A DNA stretch of 64,000 bases from Mycobacterium sp. Root265 (GTDB lineage Bacteria; Actinomycetota; Actinomycetes; Mycobacteriales; Mycobacteriaceae): the NCBI RefSeq assembly GCF_001428895.1, contig NZ_LMJA01000030.1:585644-649643 (forward strand). Reading direction: 5' to 3'. The position numbers and the translations under genes are program-made. Positions 56,854 to 64,000 of the stretch are shown here, one piece after another. The notes under the pieces are model-generated. The model was not told where the DNA came from. It saw nothing but the letters and a program-made list of their open reading frames with translations, and did no database searches. How positions within the stretch are numbered: the first letter of the stretch is position 1; the number at the start of each line of letters is the position of its first letter.

Positions 56854-56916
56854 GGCGAAACCCGCGTACCCGGGGTTCCGGCGGCCCGGATTGCCCCGGG
56901 TACGCGAGTTTCGGCG
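56854..56916. repeat. Palindromic intergenic repeat, family A, copy 2
   Basis: Left arm GGCGAAACCCGCGTACCCGG begins at 56854 (22 bases to 56875); the right arm is 56894-56916. Arms differ at about two positions. It begins five bases after the transglutaminase gene and ends five bases before the end of the convergent acyl-CoA dehydrogenase gene. It shares arms and length with the copy at 30862. Confidence 0.72.
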
Positions 56917-56921
56917 AAGGG

Positions 56922-58757
56922 TCAGAACGCATCCTCCGGCAGGTCCATCGCACCCAACTGCATCGACTCGATGACGGCGCGGTCCGAGGACAGCCGCGGA
57001 AGGATGTGCCGGGCGAAGAACTCCGCCACCCCGACCTTGCCCTCGTAGAAGGCGCGGTCGCGATCCGGTGCGCCCTCATCGAGCGCATCGAGGGCGATCT
57101 CGGCGTGCTCCAGCAGCAGCCAGCCGATCAGCAGGTCACCGATGGCCATCAGGAACGGCACCGAGGCCAGGCCCACCCGGTACAGCTCGCGGGGCTCCTG
57201 CTGCGACTCGACCAGGTAGCCGATCAGCGCGCCGACCATGCCCTGCGCATCGCCGACCGCCGTCGCCAAAGCCGCTCTGCCATCGGCGATCTCGGTCCGG
57301 GCGGTGTCCTTGTCCAGGAAGGCCCGCACCCGGCCCAGCAGATGTGACAACGCGGCGCCCTGGTCGCGGGCGATCTTGCGGAAGAAAAAGTCCTGCGCCT
57401 GGATCGCGGTGGTGCCCTCGTACAGCGAGTCGATCTTGGCGTCGCGGATGTACTGCTCGATCGGGTAGTCCTGCAGGTAGCCGGACCCACCGAAGGTCTG
57501 CAGCGAATCGGTGAGGTAGCGGTAGGCGCGTTCGGACCCGAACCCCTTGACGATGGGCAGCAGCAGATCGTTGACGTGTTCGGCCATCCGGGCGTCCGCC
57601 CCGGACACGATGGCCGCGACGCTCGGGTCCTGATGCGCCGCGGTGTACAGGTACAGCGCGCGCAGACCCTCGGCGTAAGCCTTCTGTGTCAGCAGCGAAC
57701 GGCGCACATCCGGGTGGTGCAGGATCGTCACCCGCGGCGCGGTCTTGTCCGTCATCTGGGTGAGGTCCGCGCCCTGCACGCGGGTCTTGGCGTACTCGAG
57801 GGCGTTCAGGTAACCCGTGGACAGTGTCGCGATCGCCTTGGTGCCCACCATCATTCGCGCATACTCGATGATCTTGAACATCTGGGCGATACCGCTGTGC
57901 TCATCGCCCACCAGCCAGCCGACGGCCGGCGTCCCGTGCTGACCGAAGGTCAGCTCACACGTCGCGGAAGCCTTGAGCCCCATCTTGTGCTCCAGGTTGG
58001 TGACGTAGACGCCGTTGCGCTCACCGATCTCACCGGTCTGCGGGTCGAAGAGGAACTTCGGCACGAAGAACAGCGACAACCCCTTGGTGCCCGGGCCCGC
58101 GCCGGCGGGCCGGGCGAGCACCGCATGCACGATGTTCTCGTAGATGTCCCCGGTGTCACCGTTGGTGATGAACCGCTTGACGCCGTCGAGGTGCCACGAA
58201 CCGTCGGGCTGCTCGACGGCCTTGGTGCGTCCCGCGCCCACATCGGAGCCGGCATCCGGTTCGGTGAGCACCATGGTGCCGCCCCAGTTGCGTTCGGCCA
58301 TCAGCGACGCCCAGTGCTTCTGCTGTTCGTTGCCGAGGCCGTGGACGATGTCGGAGAGCACCGGTCCGGAGTGACAGATGTAGGCCGCGGGCTGCGCGCC
58401 CAGTGCGAACTCACCGATGGCCCAGGTGAGCATGGCCGGCGCGGGCAGTCCACCCACGGCCTCGTCGAGCCCGACCCGGAACCACTCGCCGTCCTGCCAG
58501 GCCTGCAGCGCGGCCTTGAACGGTTCGGGGTAGCTGACGGTGTGCGTCGACGGGTCGAATGTGGGTGGGTTGCGGTCGGTTTCGGCGAACGCCTCGGCCA
58601 GCGGCCCTTCGGCGAGCCGGGCAGCTTCGCTGAGCATCTCACGGACCGACGCACCGTCGAGGTCGCCGAAGTCACCGGTTGCCAGCGCTTTGTCGATGCT
58701 CAGCGCCTCGAACAGGTTGAACTCGACATCACGGACGTTGGAAATGTAGTGCCCCAT
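56922..58757 (-). CDS. Acyl-CoA dehydrogenase, FadE5 paralog
   Basis: A 611-residue acyl-CoA dehydrogenase, the same length as fadE5 at 28968, with long identical blocks ([60 protein letters not shown]). The catalytic Glu falls at residue 447 in both. The N-terminal third and the C-terminal quarter are the most divergent, so substrate range may differ. It oxidises acyl-CoAs with FAD in beta-oxidation. ATG 58757 gives the same N terminus as the paralog ([10 protein letters not shown] against [10 protein letters not shown]). No TTAC-N6-GTAA box is seen upstream, so its control probably differs. Confidence 0.93.
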   Translation of the reverse strand: MGHYISNVRDVEFNLFEALSIDKALATGDFGDLDGASVREMLSEAARLAEGPLAEAFAETDRNPPTFDPSTHTVSYPEPFKAALQAWQDGEWFRVGLDEAVGGLPAPAMLTWAIGEFALGAQPAAYICHSGPVLSDIVHGLGNEQQKHWASLMAERNWGGTMVLTEPDAGSDVGAGRTKAVEQPDGSWHLDGVKRFITNGDTGDIYENIVHAVLARPAGAGPGTKGLSLFFVPKFLFDPQTGEIGERNGVYVTNLEHKMGLKASATCELTFGQHGTPAVGWLVGDEHSGIAQMFKIIEYARMMVGTKAIATLSTGYLNALEYAKTRVQGADLTQMTDKTAPRVTILHHPDVRRSLLTQKAYAEGLRALYLYTAAHQDPSVAAIVSGADARMAEHVNDLLLPIVKGFGSERAYRYLTDSLQTFGGSGYLQDYPIEQYIRDAKIDSLYEGTTAIQAQDFFFRKIARDQGAALSHLLGRVRAFLDKDTARTEIADGRAALATAVGDAQGMVGALIGYLVESQQEPRELYRVGLASVPFLMAIGDLLIGWLLLEHAEIALDALDEGAPDRDRAFYEGKVGVAEFFARHILPRLSSDRAVIESMQLGAMDLPEDAF

Positions 58758-58935
58758 GCCGGTGAGAATAATCCGGCAGCCGGCTCACGTCCCAACGATT
58801 CGGATAGCTGTGAATGCCGCACCGCGTCGGGTGTTCATCAGTTGTTCACGCGCGACCTGCGGGTATGCCGGAATATCGGATGCCGACCTCGGCGTTCATT
58901 CTTTATGCTTGACCCATAGAACAGGAGGGGCACCG

Positions 58936-59058
58936 ATGTTGCTCATCGAGCTCAACGTCGCCGGCCGTCGCTTCACCCGACAGCTGGGTGATCGCCGACG
59001 CCCCGTGGAACTGCTCAACCGGCTCAACCGGCAGTTACGGTCCTCGCGCGCCGCTTAG
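58936..59058 (+). CDS. Small basic protein, 40 residues
   Basis: ATG 58936 is preceded by a strong AGGAGGGG at 58923-58930. The product (LLIELNVAGRRFTRQLGDRR and onward) has a short beta-like start and a very basic C-terminal half (RLNRQLRSSRAA), with no membrane helix. It ends in a TTAG overlap with the stop of the convergent reductase gene. The good ribosome site and packed end argue for a real gene, and the length allows no family assignment. The earlier in-frame starts run through a region that looks like promoter DNA. Confidence 0.5.
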   Translation: MLLIELNVAGRRFTRQLGDRRRPVELLNRLNRQLRSSRAA

Positions 59059-59579
59059 GCGGCCGTGCGCCAGCGCGCACAGACGAACTCACCGTTGCGG
59101 CCCACGTCGGCCAATACCCATTCCGAGCGCATCGGCAGCAGCCGCGCACCGGCCCCCAATGTGCACGGCGCGTAGGTGACCACCATCTCGTCGACCAGGC
59201 CTGCGGCCACGAATTGCGCCGCGGTCCGACCACCACCGACCACCCAGACATCCTTGTCCCCCGCGGCAGCCAACAGTTCGCCATGCAGGCTCGTGATGTC
59301 GCCGTCGAACGTCTGCACCGGGTGCCCGTCCTGCACTATCCCGGGCCTGCTGGTGAGCACCCAGCTGGGCTGCGAGTACATCCACTGCCCCGGTTGATTT
59401 TTGACGATCCACTCGTAGGTGGACGATCCCATGGCCAACGCGCCGATATCGGCGACGAAGGCCTCGTACCCGAACGGTCCGTTCGGGTCGAAATCACGGG
59501 TCAGCAGCCAATCCAGGCTGTCGTTCTCGTCGACGATGAACCCGTCCAGGGTGGAGGCCGTGAAGTAGATCGTTGCCAT
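59055..59579 (-). CDS. Dihydrofolate reductase/RibD C-terminal family protein
   Basis: A 174-residue protein of the RibD C-terminal/DHFR-like fold. The N terminus (IYFTASTLDGFIVDENDSLDWLL), the middle (LAMGSSTYEW) and the cofactor region (VWVVGGGRTAAQFVAAGLVDEM) are the standard motifs. These proteins bind NADPH; most are uncharacterised reductases. The ATG lies one base after the stop of the AraC-type gene, so the two form an operon. Confidence 0.85.
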   Translation of the reverse strand: MATIYFTASTLDGFIVDENDSLDWLLTRDFDPNGPFGYEAFVADIGALAMGSSTYEWIVKNQPGQWMYSQPSWVLTSRPGIVQDGHPVQTFDGDITSLHGELLAAAGDKDVWVVGGGRTAAQFVAAGLVDEMVVTYAPCTLGAGARLLPMRSEWVLADVGRNGEFVCARWRTAA

Positions 59580-59580
59580 G

Positions 59581-60495
59581 TCAGTCCTTTCGCATCCATT
59601 CGAGTGGGTCGCCGCGGTGCACCGTGATGCCGTGGCGGATCAGCATGGCGCGCACCACTTCCCGACGATGTGCCGAGTAGGTGAGGACGTGCGCGATGAT
59701 GCCGTACAGCTGGAAGGATTCGGGGGGATCGCACAGCGCGTCGATCACGGTGTCGGCCAGCCGGCCCTGCTCGCCATGGTCGCGCACCATCGCCGTCCAG
59801 CGCGCCGACACCTCGTCGTGGTCGGCGGCCAATTGCCGGACCGAGCGGACACCGGGATGGGCGGGCTGGTCGCGGCCCTCGATGCTGGCCAGCCAGACCT
59901 CCTTGGTCCACACCAGCGCACCGAGCACCGCCGCGACGCTGGGCTCCTCGCCGTCCCAGTCCAGGATCACCTGGCCGGGTGAGACGGCTTCGGCCCATTG
60001 AGATTCCGACAACACGGCGGCCGCGCCGATGAGCGCCGCCGTGTCGGCGACATCGTGCGCGATCATCAGCAGCGAGATGTCGGGGCGCTGCGCGTCGCCG
60101 GGGCTGTCCAGCCACAGCGACTCCGGCGGATGGAAATGCACCCCGTTGGGGGCGGGCAGCCGGAACCCGACGTCGGTGGCCTGCGACGGCGGCACCCCGA
60201 ACGCGCGCCGGAACGCGCGGGAGAACACCTCCGGTGCCGACCATCCCTCGTCGAGGGCCACCGCGGCCACACCTTCCCCGCGCTGCAGCCGCCACGCCGC
60301 TCGTTCCAGCATCACGCGGCGGCGCAGCGCGGCGGGCGGTTCGCCGGTGAGCCGGCTGACCTCGCGGGAGAAGTGGAACTCCGAGGCGAAGCTGCTGCGG
60401 GCCATGTCGGCGACGTCGGTGTTGCCGCTGTCGACGACCGAGTCGAGCAGCTCACGGAGCCGGTCACGGCGCGGCACATTCGGCTGAACACTCAC
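59581..60495 (-). CDS. AraC-family regulator fused to a DinB-like domain
   Basis: A 304-residue protein. The N-terminal 95 residues form an AraC-type double helix-turn-helix (ARSSFASEFHFSREVSRLTGEPP, then VALDEGWSAPEVFSRAFRRAFGVPPSQ). The rest looks like a DinB/YfiT-type helical bundle with scattered His residues (ESLWLD, SARWTAMVRDHGEQG, GIIAHVLTYSAHRREVV) that could bind metal. The order, DNA-binding domain first, is inverted compared with most AraC proteins and is known for a small actinobacterial group. It starts at GTG 60495 and is followed after one base by the reductase gene, whose expression it may control. Confidence 0.8.
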   Translation of the reverse strand: MSVQPNVPRRDRLRELLDSVVDSGNTDVADMARSSFASEFHFSREVSRLTGEPPAALRRRVMLERAAWRLQRGEGVAAVALDEGWSAPEVFSRAFRRAFGVPPSQATDVGFRLPAPNGVHFHPPESLWLDSPGDAQRPDISLLMIAHDVADTAALIGAAAVLSESQWAEAVSPGQVILDWDGEEPSVAAVLGALVWTKEVWLASIEGRDQPAHPGVRSVRQLAADHDEVSARWTAMVRDHGEQGRLADTVIDALCDPPESFQLYGIIAHVLTYSAHRREVVRAMLIRHGITVHRGDPLEWMRKD

Positions 60496-60542
60496 AGCTT
60501 CCGAGTATCGCGGCAGACGCCGACCGGCGACATGACTATTCC

Positions 60543-60558
60543 TGCTGGAGAACCAGCA
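60543..60558. promoter_or_regulatory. Inverted repeat in the AraC/acyl-CoA dehydrogenase divergent region
   Basis: TGCTGG-AGAA-CCAGCA, 6-base arms with a 4-base centre, lies in the 110 bp between the regulator start (60495) and the dehydrogenase start (60606). It is a weak candidate operator. Confidence 0.3.
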
Positions 60559-60605
60559 TTCCCGTGTCGCTGCGCTCCAGCCCGCCGAACTAGACTCCGG
60601 AACCG

Positions 60606-61751
60606 GTGAGTGAATTCGATGCGCTGTGCGCCAACGACGGTGACCTGGCCGACCTACGACTCAAGGTTCGGCAGTTCGTGCGCGCCGACCGGGAGAGCTT
60701 CGGCTGGCAGCCCGAGATCGACTCCTGGCTGACCAGCTGGGACGCCGGATTCAGCGAACGGCTGGCCGACGCCGGTTTCGTCGGGCTGACCATCCCCACC
60801 GAGTACGGCGGGCACGGGCGGGGGTTCCTGGACCGCTACGTCGTCACCGAGGAACTGCTCGGGGCGGGCGCCCCGGTGGCCGCACACTGGTTCGCCGACC
60901 GTCAGGTCGCGCCGTCACTGCTGAGCTACGGCAGCGAGGAGCAGCGCCGACGGCTGCTGCCCGGTATCGCGGCCGGTCGGCTGTACTCGGCGATCGGGAT
61001 GAGCGAACACGGCGCCGGCTCCGACCTGGCCGCCACCGCCACCCGCGCCACCCGCACCGACGACGGCTGGCTGCTCAACGGCACCAAGGTGTGGACCAGC
61101 GGCGGGCACCGCGCCCACTTTGCGATCGTGCTGGCCCGCACCAGCCCGCTGGATCCCGACCACCGGCATGCCGGCTTCAGCCAGTTCATCGTCGCCCTCG
61201 ATGCTCCCGGCATCACCATCAGCCCGATCATCACGCTGGACGGCCACCATCATTTCAACGAGGTGACCTTCGACGATGTCGCCGTCGGCGACGCCGACGT
61301 GCTGGGCGAGGTCGGCGACGGCTGGCATCAGGTCACCGCCGAACTGGGTTTCGAACGCAGCGGCCCGGAGCGCATCCTGTCCACCGCCATCCTGATCTTC
61401 GGGGTCATCCGAGCGCTCGGCGCCCAGGGTGTCGACGACCGTACCGCCGCGGAGGTCGGCGACCTGATGGGGCGGGTGATGGCGTTGCGGCAGCTGTCGG
61501 TCTCGGTCGCCCGGGCATTGTCCGACGGCCAGGACGCGGCGACACGCGCCGCCCTGGTGAAGGATCTGGGAACGCGTTTCGAGCAGCAGTCAGTGGAACT
61601 GTGCGCGGACCTGCTGGAGTATGTCGACGACGATCGGGACCTGCGGACGATTCTCGGCACCGCGCGTCAGCATTCGCCGATGTTCACGCTGCGCGGCGGG
61701 ACCAACGAGGTGCTGCGCGGCGTGATCGCCCGCGGTCTGGGGGTGCGATGA
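60606..61751 (+). CDS. Acyl-CoA dehydrogenase, first subunit of a pair
   Basis: A 381-residue acyl-CoA dehydrogenase. The FAD-binding GMSEHGAGSDLAATATRA and the NGTKVWTSGG loop are clear. The usual late YEGT glutamate is replaced by Gly in RGGTNEVLRG, and Glu250 in ELGFERSGPER occupies the alternative base position known from isovaleryl-CoA dehydrogenase and the sterol FadE enzymes. It starts at GTG 60606. Its stop overlaps the start of a second dehydrogenase gene as ATGA, the layout of heteromeric alpha2-beta2 enzymes of mycobacterial sterol side-chain breakdown. The substrate is unknown. Confidence 0.87.
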   Translation: MSEFDALCANDGDLADLRLKVRQFVRADRESFGWQPEIDSWLTSWDAGFSERLADAGFVGLTIPTEYGGHGRGFLDRYVVTEELLGAGAPVAAHWFADRQVAPSLLSYGSEEQRRRLLPGIAAGRLYSAIGMSEHGAGSDLAATATRATRTDDGWLLNGTKVWTSGGHRAHFAIVLARTSPLDPDHRHAGFSQFIVALDAPGITISPIITLDGHHHFNEVTFDDVAVGDADVLGEVGDGWHQVTAELGFERSGPERILSTAILIFGVIRALGAQGVDDRTAAEVGDLMGRVMALRQLSVSVARALSDGQDAATRAALVKDLGTRFEQQSVELCADLLEYVDDDRDLRTILGTARQHSPMFTLRGGTNEVLRGVIARGLGVR

Positions 61752-62734
61752 GCGAGTTGGATGAGCTGAAGCAGCTGGTCGACGACATCGGCCGCCGGTC
61801 CTATGACGCGCAGTTCGGCAAGCGCCGACTGCCCGAGGTGTACGACGCCGACCTGTGGCGCACCCTCGATGAATCCGGGCTGACCCGGCTCACCACCGAG
61901 CAGGAAGCCGGGCCGCGCGAGGCCGCCGTCGTGCTGGCCGGACTGGCCCGCCACAGCGCCGCCGTGCCGATCGCCGAGACCGATCTGCTGGCGGGCTGGC
62001 TGGCCGGGGAAGCGGGGCTGGAGATTCCGGCCGGTCCGCTCACGGTGGCGATCGGCGCCGGCGGGACTGCCCGTGAGGTGCCGTGGCCGTCGGACGCCGC
62101 GATCGTCCTGGCCGCCCGTGAGTCCGACGGGCTGTATGTCGGTCTGCTCGACGACCCCGAGGTCAACCCCGGGCACAACCTGGCCGGGGAGCCCCGCGGC
62201 ACCCTGGCCTACGGAACCGACGGGCTGACCCGGCTGGAGCCGGCCGTCGGTGACGAACTGGTGCGCCGCGGTGCGTGGGCACGGTGCGTGCAGATCGTCG
62301 GCGCCTTCGATTCCGCATTGGAGCTCACCGTCGCCCACGCTGGCGAGCGGGTGCAGTTCGGCCGCGCGTTGAGCAAGTTCCAGGCCGTGCAGCACTCACT
62401 GGCCGCCATGGCCGGTGAGATCGAGCAGGCAAGGGCGGCAACGGATCTGGCCACCGCCGCGGTGACCGATCATGGTTTCGGCAGCAGCAGGGCCGATTAC
62501 GCGGTGACGATCGCCAAGATCGCCGTCGGCCGGGCCGTGACCCCGGTGACGACCATCGCCCATCAGCTACACGGCGCCATCGGCGTCACCATCGAGCACC
62601 AGTTGTGGTCGGCGACGATGCGGGCGCGCAGCTGGTCCGACGAGTTCGGCAGCACCGCGTCCTACGCCCGGCGTCTGGGCCGACTGGCGCTCGACGCCGC
62701 CGATCCGTGGGACGTGCTGATCAGCTGTCCGTGA
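61748..62734 (+). CDS. Acyl-CoA dehydrogenase, second subunit of a pair
   Basis: A 328-residue acyl-CoA dehydrogenase-fold protein with degenerate N-terminal and middle domains. The FAD-site motif TEPDAGSD of the family is missing and the active-site glutamate is not recognisable, while the C-terminal helical domain (RVQFGRALSKFQAVQHSLAAMAGEI, LHGAIGVTIEHQL) is good. That is the pattern of the non-catalytic partner in heteromeric enzymes. Its ATG overlaps the stop of the first subunit. It converges on the N-acetyltransferase gene, three bases apart. Confidence 0.85.
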   Translation: MSELDELKQLVDDIGRRSYDAQFGKRRLPEVYDADLWRTLDESGLTRLTTEQEAGPREAAVVLAGLARHSAAVPIAETDLLAGWLAGEAGLEIPAGPLTVAIGAGGTAREVPWPSDAAIVLAARESDGLYVGLLDDPEVNPGHNLAGEPRGTLAYGTDGLTRLEPAVGDELVRRGAWARCVQIVGAFDSALELTVAHAGERVQFGRALSKFQAVQHSLAAMAGEIEQARAATDLATAAVTDHGFGSSRADYAVTIAKIAVGRAVTPVTTIAHQLHGAIGVTIEHQLWSATMRARSWSDEFGSTASYARRLGRLALDAADPWDVLISCP

Positions 62735-62737
62735 CGC

Positions 62738-63559
62738 TCAGGTGTCCAGCACCTGACTGACCCGGGCCTCCACATCGCCGAGCCCGGACACGTCGATGCC
62801 GAATCGGTTGACCAGCTGGTCGACCACGTCGGCGGCGGAGCTCAGCCGGATCTTCTCGGTGTCCCCTCCGGAGTGGATGGCGAGATTGCGGCCGCGCAGG
62901 TTCCAGCGGGCGTCGTCGGTGACCAGCGCGGCGGACAGCCCGACGACGAAGACGGCGTGGGGATAGGTCGAGGAGTACCAGCTGCCGATGCTCAGATCGA
63001 CCAACGGCTGGGTGCGCAGGCTGAACTGATAGAGCGGTTGCCATTCGCCGCGCACCTGCGCCTGGAGTTGCAGGCCCTCCGGATGCTCGACGAGGCGATA
63101 GGGCTCATGCCGGGTCTGCTGCACCGGCCCGGCCTCCAGCCGGATCGGCGAGGACAGCGTCTGACCGCCGAAGCCCACGTCGACCAGGAACCGTCCGTCT
63201 GCACCGGGCACGGCGACCGCCAGCACGTTGTGGGTCAGCCCGGACTGCGGCGCGCCCGGCGGCTGCATCCACACCACCCGGCCGGCCAGCCGGTCCACCT
63301 CGTACCCGAGCGCCTCCAGCGCGTAGCCCATGACACCGTTGTTCTCGTAGCAGTAGCCGCCACGGCGGCGGCGCACCAGCTTGGCGGTCAGCGCCTCGGC
63401 GCTGAGGTCGTGCACCGGGATACCCATCAGCGGGTCGAGATTCTCGAACGGGATGGACCGGTTGTGCGCGGCGACCAAGCCGTGCAGGGTGTCCAATGTC
63501 GGCTCCGCCGGCCCCTGGTAGCCGATCCGAGCGAGGTAGGCAGCGATGTCCGGTGTCAT
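62738..63559 (-). CDS. nat: Arylamine N-acetyltransferase
   Basis: A 273-residue enzyme with the complete triad: Cys70 in RGGYCYENN, His110 in LTHNVLAV and Asp127 in FLVDVGFGG. These positions and the length are those I recall for the characterised M. smegmatis enzyme. It transfers acetyl or propionyl from CoA to arylamines and hydrazines, including isoniazid, and in M. tuberculosis the gene belongs to a sterol-degradation operon. Here it lies elsewhere, divergent from an acyltransferase gene that has a KstR-like box, so the 108 bp between them may control both. ATG 63559 is chosen. Confidence 0.93.
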   Translation of the reverse strand: MTPDIAAYLARIGYQGPAEPTLDTLHGLVAAHNRSIPFENLDPLMGIPVHDLSAEALTAKLVRRRRGGYCYENNGVMGYALEALGYEVDRLAGRVVWMQPPGAPQSGLTHNVLAVAVPGADGRFLVDVGFGGQTLSSPIRLEAGPVQQTRHEPYRLVEHPEGLQLQAQVRGEWQPLYQFSLRTQPLVDLSIGSWYSSTYPHAVFVVGLSAALVTDDARWNLRGRNLAIHSGGDTEKIRLSSAADVVDQLVNRFGIDVSGLGDVEARVSQVLDT

Positions 63560-63631
63560 GCCCTCATCCTGTGGCCTCAACCCCGGTTCAGGTCAACGGC
63601 CCTTTGACCGCCTACCGGTTCCATGCGAAAC

Positions 63632-63645
63632 TAGAACACGTTCTA
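63632..63645. promoter_or_regulatory. KstR-type operator
   Basis: TAGAACACGTTCTA is a perfect palindrome matching TnnAACnnGTTnnA, flanked by AAC and GTT so that the symmetry extends to AACTAGAACACGTTCTAGTT. It lies 22 bases before the acyltransferase ATG and 72 bases upstream of the divergent nat start. Confidence 0.85.
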
Positions 63646-63667
63646 GTTTCTACATCGGAGGCATCCC

Positions 63668-64000
63668 ATGAGCTCGCCCGATATCGATCCCACCGAGATC
63701 ACCAAGTTCGACCCCAGCCTCACCGAGCGGGTGATGGGGCTGCTGCGGCCGTTCCTGAAGGCGTATCACCGCTCCGAGGTCCGCGGTCTGGAGAACTTCC
63801 CCAACGGCGGCGCGCTGGTGGTGTGCAACCACTCCGGCGGCATGTTCCCCATGGATGTGCCCATTTTCGCGGCCGACTTCTACGAGCGGTTCGGCTATGG
63901 GCGCCCGGTCTACACGTTGAGCCACGCCATGCTGATGATCGGGCCCACCGGCGACTTCTTCAAGAAGACCGGTTTCATCCTCGCCAGCCACGAGAACGCC
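63668..64000 (+). CDS. PlsC-type acyltransferase, N-terminal part (runs off window)
   Basis: The first 111 residues of a lysophospholipid/1-acylglycerol-3-phosphate acyltransferase-like protein. The catalytic block VVCNHSGGMFPMDVPIF has the N-H...D core of the PlsC family (spacing longer than the standard HxxxxD, as in a common actinobacterial subgroup). The ATG at 63668 follows GGAGGCATCCC. A KstR-type operator lies just upstream, so expression is probably induced by sterol metabolites. The rest of the gene is outside the window. Confidence 0.8.
   Translation, partial: MSSPDIDPTEITKFDPSLTERVMGLLRPFLKAYHRSEVRGLENFPNGGALVVCNHSGGMFPMDVPIFAADFYERFGYGRPVYTLSHAMLMIGPTGDFFKKTGFILASHENA

Overview
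The window looks like a fast-growing Mycolicibacterium (non-tuberculous mycobacterium). GC is uniformly high, GTG and TTG starts are common, and the gene order can be followed against the M. tuberculosis Rv0252 to Rv0223c segment (locus numbers here are from memory, not from a search): nirB, an Rv0250c-like small protein, the Sdh1 operon, an Rv0245-like flavin reductase, fadE5, fadA2, fabG4, htdX, a TetR gene, lpqI, an Rv0236A-like peptide, aftD, php, an Rv0228-like acyltransferase, Rv0227c- and Rv0226c-like membrane proteins, an Rv0225-like glycosyltransferase, an Rv0224c-like methyltransferase and an Rv0223c-like aldehyde dehydrogenase. I see no tRNA, rRNA, insertion sequence, prophage or CRISPR array.

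Layout. 1-7.2 kb: 5' end of nirB, a nuclease-like protein, a PEP mutase-type enzyme and the succinate dehydrogenase 1 operon. 7.3-28.7 kb: a lipid cluster inserted between the flavin reductase and fadE5. It encodes a fatty acyl-AMP ligase, a Gap-like membrane protein, a PE-PPE-domain hydrolase, an MmpL transporter, a PapA acyltransferase and a 3672-residue bimodular polyketide synthase. This is the gene set known for trehalose polyphleates (TPP), so it is a known system. 29-38.6 kb: a beta-oxidation and fatty-acid remodelling group (fadE5, fadA2, fabG4, htdX), interrupted at 31-34.8 kb by an accessory block with two clpP paralogs, a ClgR/PopR-like regulator, a candidate structured RNA, an LLM oxidoreductase and a TDT-family transporter. 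38.6-54.3 kb: cell-envelope genes (NagZ-type LpqI, arabinofuranosyltransferase AftD, acyltransferase, glycosyltransferase, methyltransferase), with a coupled di-iron protein and flavin/2Fe-2S reductase pair beside php. 54.4-64 kb: catabolic genes (aldehyde dehydrogenase, a FadE5 paralog, a two-subunit acyl-CoA dehydrogenase, arylamine N-acetyltransferase, a PlsC-type acyltransferase). Two of these have KstR-like boxes, which suggests a link to the sterol regulon.

How the parts fit. In the TPP block the ligase should activate a fatty acid, the polyketide synthase should extend it with malonyl units, PapA should esterify trehalose, MmpL should export the product and the PE-PPE hydrolase should finish acyl transfer outside. 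fadE5 and the divergent fadA2/fabG4 pair share a TTAC-N6-GTAA palindrome and may be co-regulated. The least ordinary parts are: the ClpP pair, in which one member has lost its catalytic serine, next to a regulator ending in Leu-Ala-Ala; a compact ORF-free element whose minus strand folds into a long closing stem with two GAAA-capped hairpins; and a di-iron/reductase operon whose usual 'metal-dependent hydrolase' label does not fit its residues. Two families of roughly 61-63 bp palindromic repeats, two copies each, lie at gene 3' ends.
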